NCBI RefSeq assembly: GCF_024360925.2 | Contig: NZ_CP113517.1 | Span: 1,922,001 to 1,986,000, forward strand | From: Methylomonas rapida | Lineage (GTDB): Bacteria; Pseudomonadota; Gammaproteobacteria; Methylococcales; Methylomonadaceae | DNA: 64,000 bases | Reading direction: 5' to 3' | In this document: positions 12,382 to 22,411 of the stretch, piece after piece | How the letters are laid out: each line of letters starts with the position of its first letter | How positions within the stretch are numbered: the first letter of the stretch is position 1 | Position numbers and translations under genes: made by a program | The notes under the pieces: generated by a model | Databases searched by the model: none | What the model saw: only the letters and a program-made list of their open reading frames with translations | Told to the model about the DNA's origin: nothing

Positions 12382-13308
12382 ATGAAAACGATGGATGACA
12401 GAGACGGTTGGATATGGTTGGACGGACAATGGGTTGCCTGGCGTGATGCCAAGGTTCACGTCCTGACCCATACCCTGCATTATGGCTGCGGCGTATTCGA
12501 AGGCTTGCGGGCGTACAAAACCGACAATGGCACCGCGATTTTCAAACTGGCCGAGCATACCGACCGGTTGTATCGTTCCGCGCATATCATGAACATGAAA
12601 ATGCCGTATTCCAAGGACGAGATCAATCAGGCGCATCGCGACGCCGTGGCAAAAAACAACCTGGACACGGCCTATATCCGCAGCATGGTGTTTTTTGGTT
12701 CCGAGGGCATGGGCTTGCGCGCGGACAATTTGAAAGTACATGTGATGATCGCGGCCTGGACCTGGGGCGCTTATCTGGGCGCGGAAAACATGGAGAAGGG
12801 TATCCGCATCCGCACGTCCTCCTATACCCGTAACCACGTCAACAGCACGATGTGCAAGGCCAAGGCCAACGGCAATTACATTAATTCGATCCTGGCCTTG
12901 CAGGAAGCGTTATCCACCGGTTATGACGAAGCTCTGCTGCTGGATCATGAGGGCTTTTGCGCCGAAGGCAGCGGCGAAAACCTGTTCATCGTTCGCAACG
13001 GTAAACTATACACACCGGAAACCACCTCGGCCCTGGAAGGCATCACCCGTGATACTTTGATCACGATCGCCCGCGAACAAGGCTATGAAGTGATCGAAAA
13101 ACGCATCACTCGCGATGAGGTCTACGTGGCCGACGAAGCGTTCTTCACCGGTTCCGCCGCCGAAGTAACGCCGATTCGCCAATACGACAACCGCGACATT
13201 GGTTCCGGTAGTCGCGGCCCGGTCACCGAAAAATTGCAAGCCCTGTATTTCGATTACGTTCACGGCCGCCGCGCCGACCACAAGGAATGGCTGACCCCAG
13301 TTTCCTGA
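12382..13308 (+). CDS. ilvE: Branched-chain amino acid aminotransferase
   Basis: This fold-type IV PLP enzyme transaminates the 2-oxo acids of valine, leucine and isoleucine with glutamate. At 308 residues it is of normal length. Class IV landmarks are the N-terminal WIWLDGQWVAWRDAKVHVLT, the HYGCGVFEGLRAY segment, the PLP lysine K161 in KAKANGNYINS, and EGSGENLFIVRNG binding the cofactor phosphate. The end of the preceding gap carries TACAAT at 12313-12318 but no clear -35 box. Its stop lies 6 bases before waaF. Confidence 0.95.
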   Translation: MKTMDDRDGWIWLDGQWVAWRDAKVHVLTHTLHYGCGVFEGLRAYKTDNGTAIFKLAEHTDRLYRSAHIMNMKMPYSKDEINQAHRDAVAKNNLDTAYIRSMVFFGSEGMGLRADNLKVHVMIAAWTWGAYLGAENMEKGIRIRTSSYTRNHVNSTMCKAKANGNYINSILALQEALSTGYDEALLLDHEGFCAEGSGENLFIVRNGKLYTPETTSALEGITRDTLITIAREQGYEVIEKRITRDEVYVADEAFFTGSAAEVTPIRQYDNRDIGSGSRGPVTEKLQALYFDYVHGRRADHKEWLTPVS

Positions 13309-13314
13309 TTCGAC

Positions 13315-14328
13315 GTGCCGGAGCAACCGTATAAAATTCTTATCGTCGGCCCGTCCTGGGTCGGCGATATGGTGATGGCGCAAAGCCTATTCATTACTCT
13401 CAAACAACGGCATGCCGGCTGCCTGATCGATGTGATTGCGCCGGCCTGGTCCTTGCCGTTGTTGCAGCGCATGCCGGAAGTCAACCAGGCGATTCCGTTA
13501 ACGATAGCGCGCGGCCAGTTCGCTTTTTTCGGCCGCAGGCATATCGGTCTTGGTCTGCGGGCCAATGCCTATGACCAGGCCATTTTATTGCCCAATTCCT
13601 GGAAATCCGCGTTGATTCCGTTCTTTGCTCAAATTCCACGACGGACGGGATGGATCGGTGAAATGCGTTGGGGCTTGCTGAATGATGCCCGCAAGCTGGA
13701 TAAAAACAAGCTGACGATGACGGTACAGCGCTTCGTGGCACTGGGTTTACCCGCCGATGCGTCGCAACCGCCGACTTATGCGTTTCCTAAGTTGAAGATC
13801 GATCCCGCCTTGCAGCACCAGGTGGGCGAGAAATTTGCCCTCGATACCCAAGGTAAGATCCTCGCGCTGTGTCCTGGCGCAGAATATGGCCCGGCCAAGC
13901 GCTGGCCCGCCGCGCATTTCGCCGAAGTCGCCAAACATATGCATGCACAGGGTTGGCGGGTCTGGCTGTTCGGCTCGGAGAAGGACAAAGACGTTGCCGA
14001 AGAAATCGATGCCTTGTCCGGCCATATCTGTCGTAATTTTGCCGGACAGACTTCTTTGGCCGAAGCGGTCGATTTGTTGTCCTTGGTCGATACGGTGGTC
14101 AGCAACGATTCCGGCTTGATGCATGTCGCCGCGGCGCTGGATAAAAAAGTCATTGCAATTTATGGTTCTTCGGACCCGGGCTTTACACCGCCGTTACATC
14201 ACTCGGCCGAAATCATTACCTTGAATCTCGAATGTTCGCCTTGTTTCAAGCGCGATTGTCCCTTGGGGCATACCCGCTGCTTGGTGGACATCACACCGGA
14301 TAAGGTACTGGCCTTATTGGATGGCTGA
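13315..14328 (+). CDS. waaF: ADP-heptose--LPS heptosyltransferase II
   Basis: A GT9-family enzyme that adds the second L-glycero-D-manno-heptose to the LPS inner core. The 337-residue protein opens with ILIVGPSWVGDMVMAQSLF, the acceptor-side motif of WaaF, and has the donor-binding motifs CPGAEYGPAKRWPAAHFAE and VSNDSGLMHVAAALDK. The start is GTG, seven bases after the ilvE stop. The partner waaC follows after 6 bases, so both heptosyltransferases are co-transcribed. Confidence 0.93.
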   Translation: MPEQPYKILIVGPSWVGDMVMAQSLFITLKQRHAGCLIDVIAPAWSLPLLQRMPEVNQAIPLTIARGQFAFFGRRHIGLGLRANAYDQAILLPNSWKSALIPFFAQIPRRTGWIGEMRWGLLNDARKLDKNKLTMTVQRFVALGLPADASQPPTYAFPKLKIDPALQHQVGEKFALDTQGKILALCPGAEYGPAKRWPAAHFAEVAKHMHAQGWRVWLFGSEKDKDVAEEIDALSGHICRNFAGQTSLAEAVDLLSLVDTVVSNDSGLMHVAAALDKKVIAIYGSSDPGFTPPLHHSAEIITLNLECSPCFKRDCPLGHTRCLVDITPDKVLALLDG

Positions 14329-14334
14329 GGGCCG

Positions 14335-15342
14335 ATGAGAATTGCCATCGTCAAATTGTCGGCCTTGGGCGACATCGTGCATGCGATGGTGGCCTTGCAA
14401 TTCATCAAGACGGCGCGACCTGACATAGAGATCGACTGGATCGTCGAAGAGCGCTTTGCCGAGGTGTTGGCGGATAATCCCGATATTAGGCGCATCCTGA
14501 CGGTCGATTTGAAGGGATTGAAGTCTAGCAAAACGGGCATTTTTCAAGAAATGGCCAAGATCAGGGCGTATGCCGCTCATGCTTATGATCTGGTGATCGA
14601 CGCCCAGGGCTTGATCAAATCCGCCGTGGTGGCGCGCATGCTGTCACGGCATTGCGCCGGTTTCGATAGGTTTTCGATCAGGGAAAAGGCTGCAAGCTGG
14701 TTTTATGGCCAAACCGTTTCTTGTCCTTACGATAGCAATACGATAGACCGTAATGTCGCGGTGTTGACGCAGCCATTAGGCATTTCAGTCAGCCATGAGC
14801 AAATTTTGGCCAAACAGCCGTTTTTGTTTTACAAGCCGTTCGAACGATCTTTGCACGATTACTGGCCGAACGCGGACATTCAGGTGTTGTTCGTCATCGG
14901 CTCGACCTGGCCTAGCCGTAATTACCCCAAGGAAAACTATTTGCAGGTGGTGCAAGGCTTGGACGCCAATGCGTTGATTTGTTGGGGCAACGAGCAAGAG
15001 CGAGAAACCGCCGAATGGATTGCCGATAGAAGCGAGGCCAAAGTGCTGCCTCGTCTGACGCTGAATGATCTCAAGGCCTTGCTCGCCCGGGTTGACCTGG
15101 TGATAGGCAACGATACCGGACCCACGCACATGGCCTGGGGCTTGAATCGGCCGTCTATTACGTTGTTTGGGCCCACGCCGGTCAGTCGGATTTACCAGAC
15201 AGACATCAACAAAGCGCTGAAATCGCCGTCTCGGGTCAATCCGTTCAAACTGGATAAAAACGATTTTTCCATCGCGGAAATTCCAGCGCGCGACGTGATC
15301 GACCTGGCAAATGCGTTACTGTCGTCCGGGAAGAGGCTGTAG
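14335..15342 (+). CDS. waaC: LPS heptosyltransferase I
   Basis: A GT9-family enzyme that adds the first heptose to Kdo of the LPS inner core. The 335-residue protein begins MRIAIVKLSALGDIVHAM, the WaaC signature, and includes DLVIDAQGLIKSA and the nucleotide-sugar site LVIGNDTGPTHMAWGL. It ends four bases from the 3' end of the convergent ppgK gene. WaaC and WaaF side by side show that this organism makes a heptose-containing LPS core. Confidence 0.92.
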   Translation: MRIAIVKLSALGDIVHAMVALQFIKTARPDIEIDWIVEERFAEVLADNPDIRRILTVDLKGLKSSKTGIFQEMAKIRAYAAHAYDLVIDAQGLIKSAVVARMLSRHCAGFDRFSIREKAASWFYGQTVSCPYDSNTIDRNVAVLTQPLGISVSHEQILAKQPFLFYKPFERSLHDYWPNADIQVLFVIGSTWPSRNYPKENYLQVVQGLDANALICWGNEQERETAEWIADRSEAKVLPRLTLNDLKALLARVDLVIGNDTGPTHMAWGLNRPSITLFGPTPVSRIYQTDINKALKSPSRVNPFKLDKNDFSIAEIPARDVIDLANALLSSGKRL

Positions 15343-15346
15343 CTTG

Positions 15347-16141
15347 TTAAAGCGGGGCAAATGCCTCTTGTTCGGGCTTGCTGTCGCTGTAGGCAGGGAG
15401 ACCATATTGAGTTTCGGCGTGTAGGGCAGCGCCGACGATGCCGGCCTGATTCAAAAAAGCCGCCGGTTTGACTGGAGCCTCCACCGTCAGCTGATCCTTG
15501 AATTTGTCGAATTTTTTACTGGCCCCGCCGCCCAGCAGGATGAGATCGGGCCAGAACAGTTTTTCCATCGTCGTCAAATAATTGTTGAAGCGGTTGCCCC
15601 AGCGTTTCCAGTTCAAGTCCTCGTTTTTACGCACGGCATCCGAGGCGTAGCGTTCGGCTTCTTTTCCGTTCGCCAAATAAATATGCCCCAACTCGGTGTT
15701 GGGGATGAGTTTGCCGTCGCTGAATAGCACGGTGCCCAGGCCCGTGCCTATGGTGATCAACAAGACCACACCGGTTTGTCCCGCGCCTTCGCCGAACTTG
15801 ATTTCCGCCAAGCCGGCGGCATCGGCGTCATTCAGGTTGTAACAAGGGCATTTCGTGGCCGCTGAAAACAGGCGATCGATGTTGGTACCGATAAAGGAGG
15901 CATCGATGTTGGCTGCCGTACGGACCACGCCATGCTGAATCGCGGCCGGAAAACCGCAGCCCACCAAGCCGGTCCAGTTGAAGTGCGCGACCAGTTGGGC
16001 GAGCACGGCAGCTACCGCATCGGGCGTGGCCGGTTGCGGGGTTTCGATCCGGTGCCGCTCGCTGACCAGTTCACCGGTCAGGGTATCGACTATGGCGCCC
16101 TTGATGCCGGAACCGCCTATATCTACGCCGAGAATCCGCAT
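15347..16141 (-). CDS. ppgK: Polyphosphate glucokinase (ROK family)
   Basis: A cytoplasmic sugar kinase that phosphorylates glucose, in this subfamily with inorganic polyphosphate (and often ATP) as donor. The 264-residue ROK protein starts [19 protein letters not shown] and carries [12 protein letters not shown] with the catalytic Asp, and [14 protein letters not shown]. The ROK zinc-cysteine motif is absent, as expected for PpgK rather than regulatory ROK proteins. The start has a good ribosome site (AGGAAG). It is convergent with waaC and lies downstream of nadB on the same strand. Polyphosphate preference is assigned by family resemblance only. Confidence 0.85.
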   Translation of the reverse strand: MRILGVDIGGSGIKGAIVDTLTGELVSERHRIETPQPATPDAVAAVLAQLVAHFNWTGLVGCGFPAAIQHGVVRTAANIDASFIGTNIDRLFSAATKCPCYNLNDADAAGLAEIKFGEGAGQTGVVLLITIGTGLGTVLFSDGKLIPNTELGHIYLANGKEAERYASDAVRKNEDLNWKRWGNRFNNYLTTMEKLFWPDLILLGGGASKKFDKFKDQLTVEAPVKPAAFLNQAGIVGAALHAETQYGLPAYSDSKPEQEAFAPL

Positions 16142-16184
16142 ATAACTTCCTGTGCTTGAGTGAATGGAGGTGTTTGAGGAAACG

Positions 16185-17810
16185 TTATTTTTTCGCCGGT
16201 TTGTCTGGAATCAATACCGTGTTTTGCGGCGGACGGCCGTCATCCAGATGCGGGTAGTCCTTGGTATAGTGCAAGCCGCGGCTTTCCTTGCGTGCTTGCG
16301 CGCAGCGGATGATCAGTTCGGCGACGATGACCAGATTGCGTAATTCTAATAAATCGCTGGTGACTCGAAATTGGCCGTAGTATTCGGCGATTTCCTCTTT
16401 CAGCAATACCAATCTGTTCATGGCCCGTTCCAGGCGTTTATTGGTGCGGACGATGCCGACATAGTCCCACATGAAACGGCGCAGTTCGTCCCAGTTATGC
16501 GCGATCACCACTTCTTCGTCGGAGTCGCTGACTTGCGATTCGTCCCATGCGGGCAGTGGCGGTGGTTCTGGGATATTGTCGAATTGACGGCGAATGTCTT
16601 GATTGGCTTGTTCGGCAAAAACCAGGCATTCCAATAGGGAGTTGCTGGCCATGCGGTTGGCGCCGTGCAAACCTGTGCAGGCCACTTCGCCGACGGCATA
16701 CAAACCCGGAATATCGGTGCGCGCGTTGCGGTCGGTCAACACGCCGCCGCAGGTGTAATGCGCGGCAGGCACGACTGGAATCGGCTGCTGACTGATGTCG
16801 ATATCCAGATCCAGGCATTGCATGTATATCGTTGGAAAATGTTTCTGGATGAACTCGCGCGATTTATGGCTGATGTCCAGATAGACGCAATCAATACCAT
16901 GTTTCTTGATTTCGCTGTCGATGGCGCGGGCGACGATGTCGCGCGGCGCCAGTTCCATGCGGTCGTCATAGCGGCGCATGAATCGTTCGCCATCCGGTAG
17001 AATCAATTGTCCGCCTTCGCCGCGCACGGCTTCGCTAATCAGGAATGAGCGGGCCGAAGGATGGTATAAACAGGTCGGATGGAATTGCATGAATTCCATG
17101 TTGGCGACCCGGCAGCCGGCACGCCAGGCCAGCGCGATGCCATCGCCGCTGGATATGTGCGGGTTGGTCGAATACAGATAAACCTTGTTGGCCCCGCCGG
17201 TGGCCAGCACGACGATCTTGGCGGCGATGGTCTTGATTTGGCCGGCCTTGCTATCCAGAACGTAGGCTCCCACTATGCGTTGCGGCGATTGACCGAGCTT
17301 TTCGGCGGTGATCAACTCCACCACATTGTGATATTCCAGCAAGGTGATGTTGGAGTGGGCTTGCGCGCGTTCGATCAACGACAGCGATACGGCCTTGCCG
17401 GTGGCGTCGTCGGTGTGCACGATCCGGCGGTGAGAATGACCACCTTCACGGTTAAGATGCAGTTGTTTGGTACCATTGGGGGTGCGTTCTTCGGTAAAAT
17501 GAACGCCTTGACTGCGCAGCCACTCAATGCTGCTTCGACCCATCGAGACTGTCAGCTTTACGATTTCAGGGTCGCACAGGCCAGCCCCTGCAATCAGGGT
17601 GTCTTCGATGTGTGACTCAATCGAATCGTGCTGATCGTCATAAACCGCCGAAATACCGCCTTGGGCGTAATAGGTGCTGCATTCGGTAAAAGCAAATTTG
17701 GAAAGCACCGCTACTCGACAGCTGTCAGCCAGATGCAAGGCCAAGCTCAGTCCGGCCCCGCCGCTTCCCGCGATCAGGATGTCATATTGAAGGTTAGAAT
17801 GCGTCGTCAA
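16185..17810 (-). CDS. nadB: L-aspartate oxidase
   Basis: NadB oxidises L-aspartate to iminoaspartate in the first step of de novo NAD synthesis. The 541-residue flavoprotein has the FAD motif [20 protein letters not shown], the active-site region [13 protein letters not shown], and the helical C-terminal domain ([17 protein letters not shown]). It belongs to the succinate dehydrogenase flavoprotein family, and the conserved HPTCLYHP and TCGGV motifs are visible. The only in-frame start before the FAD motif is TTG at 17810, since a stop lies three codons upstream. Weak initiation or a sequencing error near the start are both possible. It diverges from rpoE. Confidence 0.94.
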   Translation of the reverse strand: MTTHSNLQYDILIAGSGGAGLSLALHLADSCRVAVLSKFAFTECSTYYAQGGISAVYDDQHDSIESHIEDTLIAGAGLCDPEIVKLTVSMGRSSIEWLRSQGVHFTEERTPNGTKQLHLNREGGHSHRRIVHTDDATGKAVSLSLIERAQAHSNITLLEYHNVVELITAEKLGQSPQRIVGAYVLDSKAGQIKTIAAKIVVLATGGANKVYLYSTNPHISSGDGIALAWRAGCRVANMEFMQFHPTCLYHPSARSFLISEAVRGEGGQLILPDGERFMRRYDDRMELAPRDIVARAIDSEIKKHGIDCVYLDISHKSREFIQKHFPTIYMQCLDLDIDISQQPIPVVPAAHYTCGGVLTDRNARTDIPGLYAVGEVACTGLHGANRMASNSLLECLVFAEQANQDIRRQFDNIPEPPPLPAWDESQVSDSDEEVVIAHNWDELRRFMWDYVGIVRTNKRLERAMNRLVLLKEEIAEYYGQFRVTSDLLELRNLVIVAELIIRCAQARKESRGLHYTKDYPHLDDGRPPQNTVLIPDKPAKK

Positions 17811-17901
17811 AGTCGTTTACGTGCGAAAATGAAGGTTTTGTTACGATTTTTCCAAGATCATAGCGTGTTTTCAAGGCGTGGTAATTTTTTTTGTATTGCC
17901 A

Positions 17902-17928
17902 GAACTTATGAGGTTTAATTCTGTCCAT
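17902..17928 (+). promoter_or_regulatory. Candidate sigma-E (AlgU) type promoter for rpoE
   Basis: In the 138-base gap between nadB and rpoE, GAACTT (17902-17907) and TCCAT (17924-17928) are separated by 16 bases. GAACTT-N16-TC is the ECF sigma-E/AlgU pattern, and rpoE operons are classically autoregulated. The leader would be very short. The -10 match is partial. Confidence 0.42.
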
Positions 17929-17948
17929 CTCATCATCGAAATAGCCCA

Positions 17949-18539
17949 GTGAACGAAGCAACCAGGCACTCAGAAGATTTGGATCAGGACGTGGTGCGGA
18001 GAGTCCAGCTCGGCGACAAGTCGGCATTTGATCTTCTCGTCATCAAATACCAACACAAGATCGTACATCTGGTGAACCGTTACGTTAAAGATCCCAGTGA
18101 AGCGCAGGATGTGGCGCAAGATACTTTCATCAAGGCCTACAAGGCCTTGGGTGATTTTCGCGGCGAGAGTGCCTTTTATACCTGGCTGTATCGAATTGCG
18201 ATCAATACCGCGAAAAATTATTTGTTGTCGCGTTCAAGACGGCATACCGACTACGAAGTCGAGATGCAGGACGCGGAGCAAATCGAGAATGCGCCGCAGT
18301 TAAAGGACATCGAAACCCCTGAGGATCAATTGATGAATGATCAAATCATCCATGTCATCAGGCAGGCGATAGAGAAATTGCCGGAAGAAATGCGAATAGC
18401 CATCACGTTAAGGGAATTCGAAGGCATGAGCTACGAAGAAATTGCCGAGGCCATGGATTGCCCGATTGGCACCGTTCGCTCCCGGATTTTTCGAGCCCGC
18501 GAGGCTATCGATGAAAAATTAAACCCATTGCTAGGTTAA
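17949..18539 (+). CDS. rpoE: RNA polymerase sigma factor RpoE/AlgU
   Basis: An extracytoplasmic-function sigma factor directing the envelope-stress response. The 196-residue protein shows region 2 (DLLVIKYQHKIVHLVNRYV ... AQDVAQDTFIKAYKAL ... FYTWLYRIAINTAKN) and region 4 (ITLREFEGMSYEEIAEAM ... GTVRSRIFRAREAI). The GTG start gives the normal N-terminus. The next three genes are its anti-sigma factor, the periplasmic regulator and the MucD protease, so the Pseudomonas-type stress operon is complete except for MucC. Confidence 0.95.
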   Translation: MNEATRHSEDLDQDVVRRVQLGDKSAFDLLVIKYQHKIVHLVNRYVKDPSEAQDVAQDTFIKAYKALGDFRGESAFYTWLYRIAINTAKNYLLSRSRRHTDYEVEMQDAEQIENAPQLKDIETPEDQLMNDQIIHVIRQAIEKLPEEMRIAITLREFEGMSYEEIAEAMDCPIGTVRSRIFRAREAIDEKLNPLLG

Positions 18540-18550
18540 AGGTAGTTACC

Positions 18551-19054
18551 ATGCAAGAACAACTCAACGAAAAACTCTCGTTATTGCTGGATGATCAGTT
18601 GGATGGCGCTCAAGCGCTTTCCTTGTTGAAAGCGACTCGGGCGGACCCTGCATTACAGGCCAAACTCCGGCGCTATTCCTTGATCAGTCAGGCATTGAAG
18701 AGCGAACAATGCGCGGTGGCCCGTGCTGATCTTGTCGGCAATATACATCGACAATTGGAAACGGAACCGGCTTACTTTTTACCTCGGAAAAAAGGCAGTG
18801 ATCTTGTCAAAAAAAACGGTCTGGCTGTGGCCGCATCAGTCGTTCTGGCGGTGGTTTGGCTGTCGGCTGCCCAAGTTCAGCGATCAGCGGCGCCTAATGT
18901 TGACGTAAATACGATTGCGCAACGCTCGGCGGAGGCGGAACAGATGAATGCGCGCTTCAAGGAATATCTGCAGGCGCATGACAATGTCTGGTACGTCGAC
19001 AACAACGATGGCGTGCAGTCTTATACTCGAGTGGCCAGCTATCAACAAAAATAA
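18551..19054 (+). CDS. rseA: Anti-sigma-E factor RseA/MucA
   Basis: A single-pass inner-membrane protein that sequesters RpoE until its periplasmic domain is cut under stress. The 167-residue product has the cytoplasmic sigma-binding domain (MQEQLNEKLSLLLDDQLDG, residues 1-19, through about 75), one hydrophobic segment (LAVAASVVLAVVWLSAAQV, about residues 91-109) and a periplasmic tail. It lies 11 bases after rpoE and 9 bases before rseB. The RseA family is diverse, so context adds much of the certainty. Confidence 0.9.
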   Translation: MQEQLNEKLSLLLDDQLDGAQALSLLKATRADPALQAKLRRYSLISQALKSEQCAVARADLVGNIHRQLETEPAYFLPRKKGSDLVKKNGLAVAASVVLAVVWLSAAQVQRSAAPNVDVNTIAQRSAEAEQMNARFKEYLQAHDNVWYVDNNDGVQSYTRVASYQQK

Positions 19055-19063
19055 TCTGAGTTA

Positions 19064-20014
19064 ATGCGATTTTTTATAGTTTTTTTGCTTTTTGTCTCAT
19101 GTGCTTTTGCCGATGAAGGGCAGTCCTTGACTGGCGCGCAATGGCTGGAAAAAGTCGGCGATGCGATGAAGAGCTTGAATTATCAGGGCACCGTGGTGTT
19201 CATGAAAAGCGGCCAGATCGATACCATGAAGTATCAACACACGGTTAGGAACGGGGTCGAGAGCGAGCGGTTAACCTCCTTGAATTCGCCTTTACGCGAG
19301 ATTACGAGAAAATCCAACGAAATAAGCTGTTTATACAAGGAAACTAGTCAAAAAACGGAAACCCGCCACCCCATTGATCGTTCCTTTATCGTCAACTTGC
19401 CGGCGGCGCCGGCTAGGCTCGATGAACAATACCTGCTCGCCGTTGCCGGCCAGGAAATGATAGCAATGCGTCCCGCGCAAATCGTTGCCGTATTACCCAA
19501 GGATGGCTTGCGTTACGCGCGCAAGATTTGGGTGGATAAGGCCTCCTGGCTCCCATTGAAGGTGGAAGTCTACGGACAGGAGGGCAATGTCCTCGAACAG
19601 GTTTTGTTCACCGAATTGGACGTGGATCCTGCAAATCCGCCTTCCGACCCCGAACAAGCGCCAGTTCAAGACGAACACGATACCCACCAGCATGTCGCTC
19701 AAGTCGAGGTGTTTGAGAATTCGGCTTTCGAGTTGAAAAACTGGCCGGCTGGATTTGAAAAAGTATTCTTTATCCGCAATACCATGCAGCAATCCAAAAA
19801 AACCGTCGAGCATTTGTTGATCAGTGACGGTTTTTCCAATGTGTCGGTGTATTTCGAAGAAAAGGGCGAAAAAACGATCGAAGGATTGCGCACGTTGGGT
19901 CCCGTCAATTCCTTCAGCCGCGTTATCGGCAAACTACAAGTGACCGTATTGGGCGAGGTGCCCGCCGAAACCGTGGAATTTGTCGCGCGCGGTGTTGCGT
20001 TGCGCGACAATTGA
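19064..20014 (+). CDS. rseB: Sigma-E regulatory protein RseB/MucB
   Basis: A periplasmic protein that binds the RseA periplasmic domain and shields it from proteolysis, sensing mislocalised lipoproteins or LPS. The 316-residue product has a signal peptide ending at SCAFA. The LolA-like N-terminal domain follows (WLEKVGDAMKSLNYQGTVVF), and the C-terminal domain includes WPAGFEKVFFIRNTM. It sits between rseA and mucD in the stress operon. Confidence 0.92.
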   Translation: MRFFIVFLLFVSCAFADEGQSLTGAQWLEKVGDAMKSLNYQGTVVFMKSGQIDTMKYQHTVRNGVESERLTSLNSPLREITRKSNEISCLYKETSQKTETRHPIDRSFIVNLPAAPARLDEQYLLAVAGQEMIAMRPAQIVAVLPKDGLRYARKIWVDKASWLPLKVEVYGQEGNVLEQVLFTELDVDPANPPSDPEQAPVQDEHDTHQHVAQVEVFENSAFELKNWPAGFEKVFFIRNTMQQSKKTVEHLLISDGFSNVSVYFEEKGEKTIEGLRTLGPVNSFSRVIGKLQVTVLGEVPAETVEFVARGVALRDN

Positions 20015-20055
20015 CCGATTTATTTTTTAACAATGCAATAGTCAATGGAGAATGC

Positions 20056-21459
20056 ATGTTTAAAAAACTTATAAATAGCGCTTGCTTATTTGTATTTTTT
20101 ACCTTCGCGGCTTACGCGCAATTGCCGGATTTTACCCAGATGGTGAAAAACAATGGCGATGCCGTGGTCAATATCAGTACCACGCAAAAAGCGCCCGATA
20201 TGCAGATGGATTCGGATCAGCAGCCGATGCCGCAAGACGTGCCGCCGGAATTGGAAGAATTCTTTCGCCATTTCTTTCAAGGCCCCGGCCGCGGTTTCGT
20301 GCCTAGAGAAACCAATTCCCTGGGTTCAGGCTTCGTGATTTCCAAGGACGGTTATATCTTGACCAATCATCACGTGGTGAATAATGCCACCGAAATCGTC
20401 GTCAAGCTCAAGGATCGGCGCGAATTGCTGGCAAAATTGATCGGCTCTGATGAAAGCACCGACGTGGCTTTATTGAAAGTGGATGCCAATGAATTGCCGG
20501 TGGTCGAAATCGGCTCGCCCGATCAATTGCAAGTCGGCGAATGGGTTTTGGCCATAGGAACGCCGTTCGGTTTCGAACAATCGGTCACGGCCGGTATCGT
20601 CAGCGCCAAGGGCCGCAGCTTGCCGGACGGCAATTACGTGCCGTTCATCCAAACCGACGTGGCGATCAACCCCGGTAATTCCGGTGGTCCTTTGTTCAAC
20701 ATGCAAGGCAAGGTGGTTGGCATCAACTCGCAAATCTATAGCCGTTCCGGCGGTTACATGGGCTTGTCCTTTGCCATTCCCATCGATGTGGCGATGAATG
20801 TGGCCGAGCAAATCAAGAGCAAAGGCAAGGTTTCAAGGGGCTGGCTGGGTGTGCAGATACAGGATGTGACGCGACAACTGGCCGAATCTTTCGGCATGGA
20901 TAGACCGCATGGCGCCTTGGTCGCTAAGGTGATTCCAGGCGGCCCCGCCGAAAAAGCGGGTGTGCAGATCGGTGATATCATCGTCGAATTCGACGGCCGG
21001 GTTATCGAAACATCGGGTGAATTGCCGCCCATCGTCGGCATGACACCGGTTGATGAAACCGCCAAATTGAAAGTGATCCGGCAGGGCGATCGGGAAGAAT
21101 TGACCGTCAAGGTCGGTTTATTACCAGCGCAAGCGGCACAAATCACTCCGGCCAGTGGTAACATGCCGGAAACCACCGTGAATCGCCTCGGCCTGGCGGT
21201 TGCCGATTTGACCGAAGAGCAACGGCAACAATTGCAAGTCGAGAAAAACGGGGTTTTAGTGCAAAAAGTCGGCAAAGGCATTGCGTTGGATGCCGGCATG
21301 CAGCCGGGCGACGTGATTTTGCGCGTGCAAAATACGCCGATTCGCGATGTGGCTGAGTTCAATAAAATCGTGGCGAAATTGCCGACCGATAAATCCATTG
21401 CAATGTTGATTCAACGCAACGGCAGCCCGGTATTCTTGGCATTCAAAATCGAAAAATAA
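20056..21459 (+). CDS. mucD: Periplasmic serine protease MucD/DegP
   Basis: A trypsin-like periplasmic protease and chaperone that clears misfolded envelope proteins. The 467-residue product has a signal peptide (to about residue 20) and the catalytic triad H106 (TNHHVV), D136 (DESTDVALL) and S209 (NPGNSGGPL), followed by two PDZ domains (about residues 255-350 and 370-460). An in-frame upstream TTG at 20011 is rejected because the ATG at 20056 has GGAG five bases upstream and directly begins the signal peptide. It is the last gene of the rpoE operon. Confidence 0.95.
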   Translation: MFKKLINSACLFVFFTFAAYAQLPDFTQMVKNNGDAVVNISTTQKAPDMQMDSDQQPMPQDVPPELEEFFRHFFQGPGRGFVPRETNSLGSGFVISKDGYILTNHHVVNNATEIVVKLKDRRELLAKLIGSDESTDVALLKVDANELPVVEIGSPDQLQVGEWVLAIGTPFGFEQSVTAGIVSAKGRSLPDGNYVPFIQTDVAINPGNSGGPLFNMQGKVVGINSQIYSRSGGYMGLSFAIPIDVAMNVAEQIKSKGKVSRGWLGVQIQDVTRQLAESFGMDRPHGALVAKVIPGGPAEKAGVQIGDIIVEFDGRVIETSGELPPIVGMTPVDETAKLKVIRQGDREELTVKVGLLPAQAAQITPASGNMPETTVNRLGLAVADLTEEQRQQLQVEKNGVLVQKVGKGIALDAGMQPGDVILRVQNTPIRDVAEFNKIVAKLPTDKSIAMLIQRNGSPVFLAFKIEK

Positions 21460-21471
21460 AAGGTGGTCGTC

Positions 21472-22377
21472 ATGGCTAACGTCAGCAACATCATTCAGTT
21501 GATTGGTAATACGCCGTTAGTCAAATTGCAACGCATAGTCCCGGCGCATGCGGCGACCGTACTGGTGAAATTGGAGTCGCGCAACCCCGGCGGTTCGGTC
21601 AAGGATCGGATCGGGCAAGCGATGATTCAAGCCGCCGAAAAAAACGGTACGCTAAAACCGGGCGGTACCATTGTCGAACCCACCTCCGGCAACACCGGCA
21701 TCGCCCTGGCGATGATAGCCGCCGCTCGTGGTTATCGTTGCATTCTGGTGATGCCGGAAACCATGTCGGTGGAAAGACGCCAGCTTTTGGCCTTATACGG
21801 CGCCGAGATCGTGCTGACGCCTGGCGCCGAAGCGATGAAGGGCGCCATCGGCAAAGCCGAGGCCATCGCCGCCGAAACCGGCGCTTTCATGCCACAGCAG
21901 TTCGAAAATCCAGCCAATCCGGAAATTCATCGCCAGACCACGGCTCAAGAGATTTGGTCCGCTACCGACGGCAATATCGATGCCTTCGTCTGCGGTGTCG
22001 GCACGGGCGGCACCATCTCCGGTGTCGCCGACGTGATCAAGAGCCGCAAACCACGATTCGAAGCCATTGCCGTCGAACCTGTCGAGTCGCCGCTGATTTC
22101 TGGTGGTACGCACAGTCCACATAAGATTCAAGGCATAGGTGCCGGCTTCATACCCAAAAATCTCGAGCTGGATTTGCTGGATGGCGTGGAACAGGTTTCA
22201 ACCGAAGACGCCTTTGCGATGCGTAAGCGTCTGATTCAAGAGGAAGGCATCATGGCCGGAATTTCGTCGGGCGCCAGCGTTTGTGGGGCTTTGCGTGTCG
22301 CCGAGCGGCTCGGTGCCGGTAAAACGGTGGTAAGCATCATTCACGATACGGGCGAGCGTTACTTGAGTATGGGTTAA
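21472..22377 (+). CDS. cysK: Cysteine synthase A (O-acetylserine sulfhydrylase)
   Basis: A PLP enzyme that makes cysteine from O-acetylserine and sulfide. The 301-residue protein has the PLP lysine K44 in NPGGSVKDR, the substrate loop [11 protein letters not shown] and the phosphate-binding GTGGTISG. The ATG at 21472 has AGGTGG six bases upstream, so the in-frame GTG at 21463 is not used. It follows mucD by 12 bases. A second, more divergent cysteine synthase is in the encapsulin operon (31563-32540), and this copy is the likely housekeeping enzyme. Confidence 0.93.
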   Translation: MANVSNIIQLIGNTPLVKLQRIVPAHAATVLVKLESRNPGGSVKDRIGQAMIQAAEKNGTLKPGGTIVEPTSGNTGIALAMIAAARGYRCILVMPETMSVERRQLLALYGAEIVLTPGAEAMKGAIGKAEAIAAETGAFMPQQFENPANPEIHRQTTAQEIWSATDGNIDAFVCGVGTGGTISGVADVIKSRKPRFEAIAVEPVESPLISGGTHSPHKIQGIGAGFIPKNLELDLLDGVEQVSTEDAFAMRKRLIQEEGIMAGISSGASVCGALRVAERLGAGKTVVSIIHDTGERYLSMG

Positions 22378-22411
22378 TCTGGCGCCTTCATCGATCCAAT
22401 GTTTGTTGATA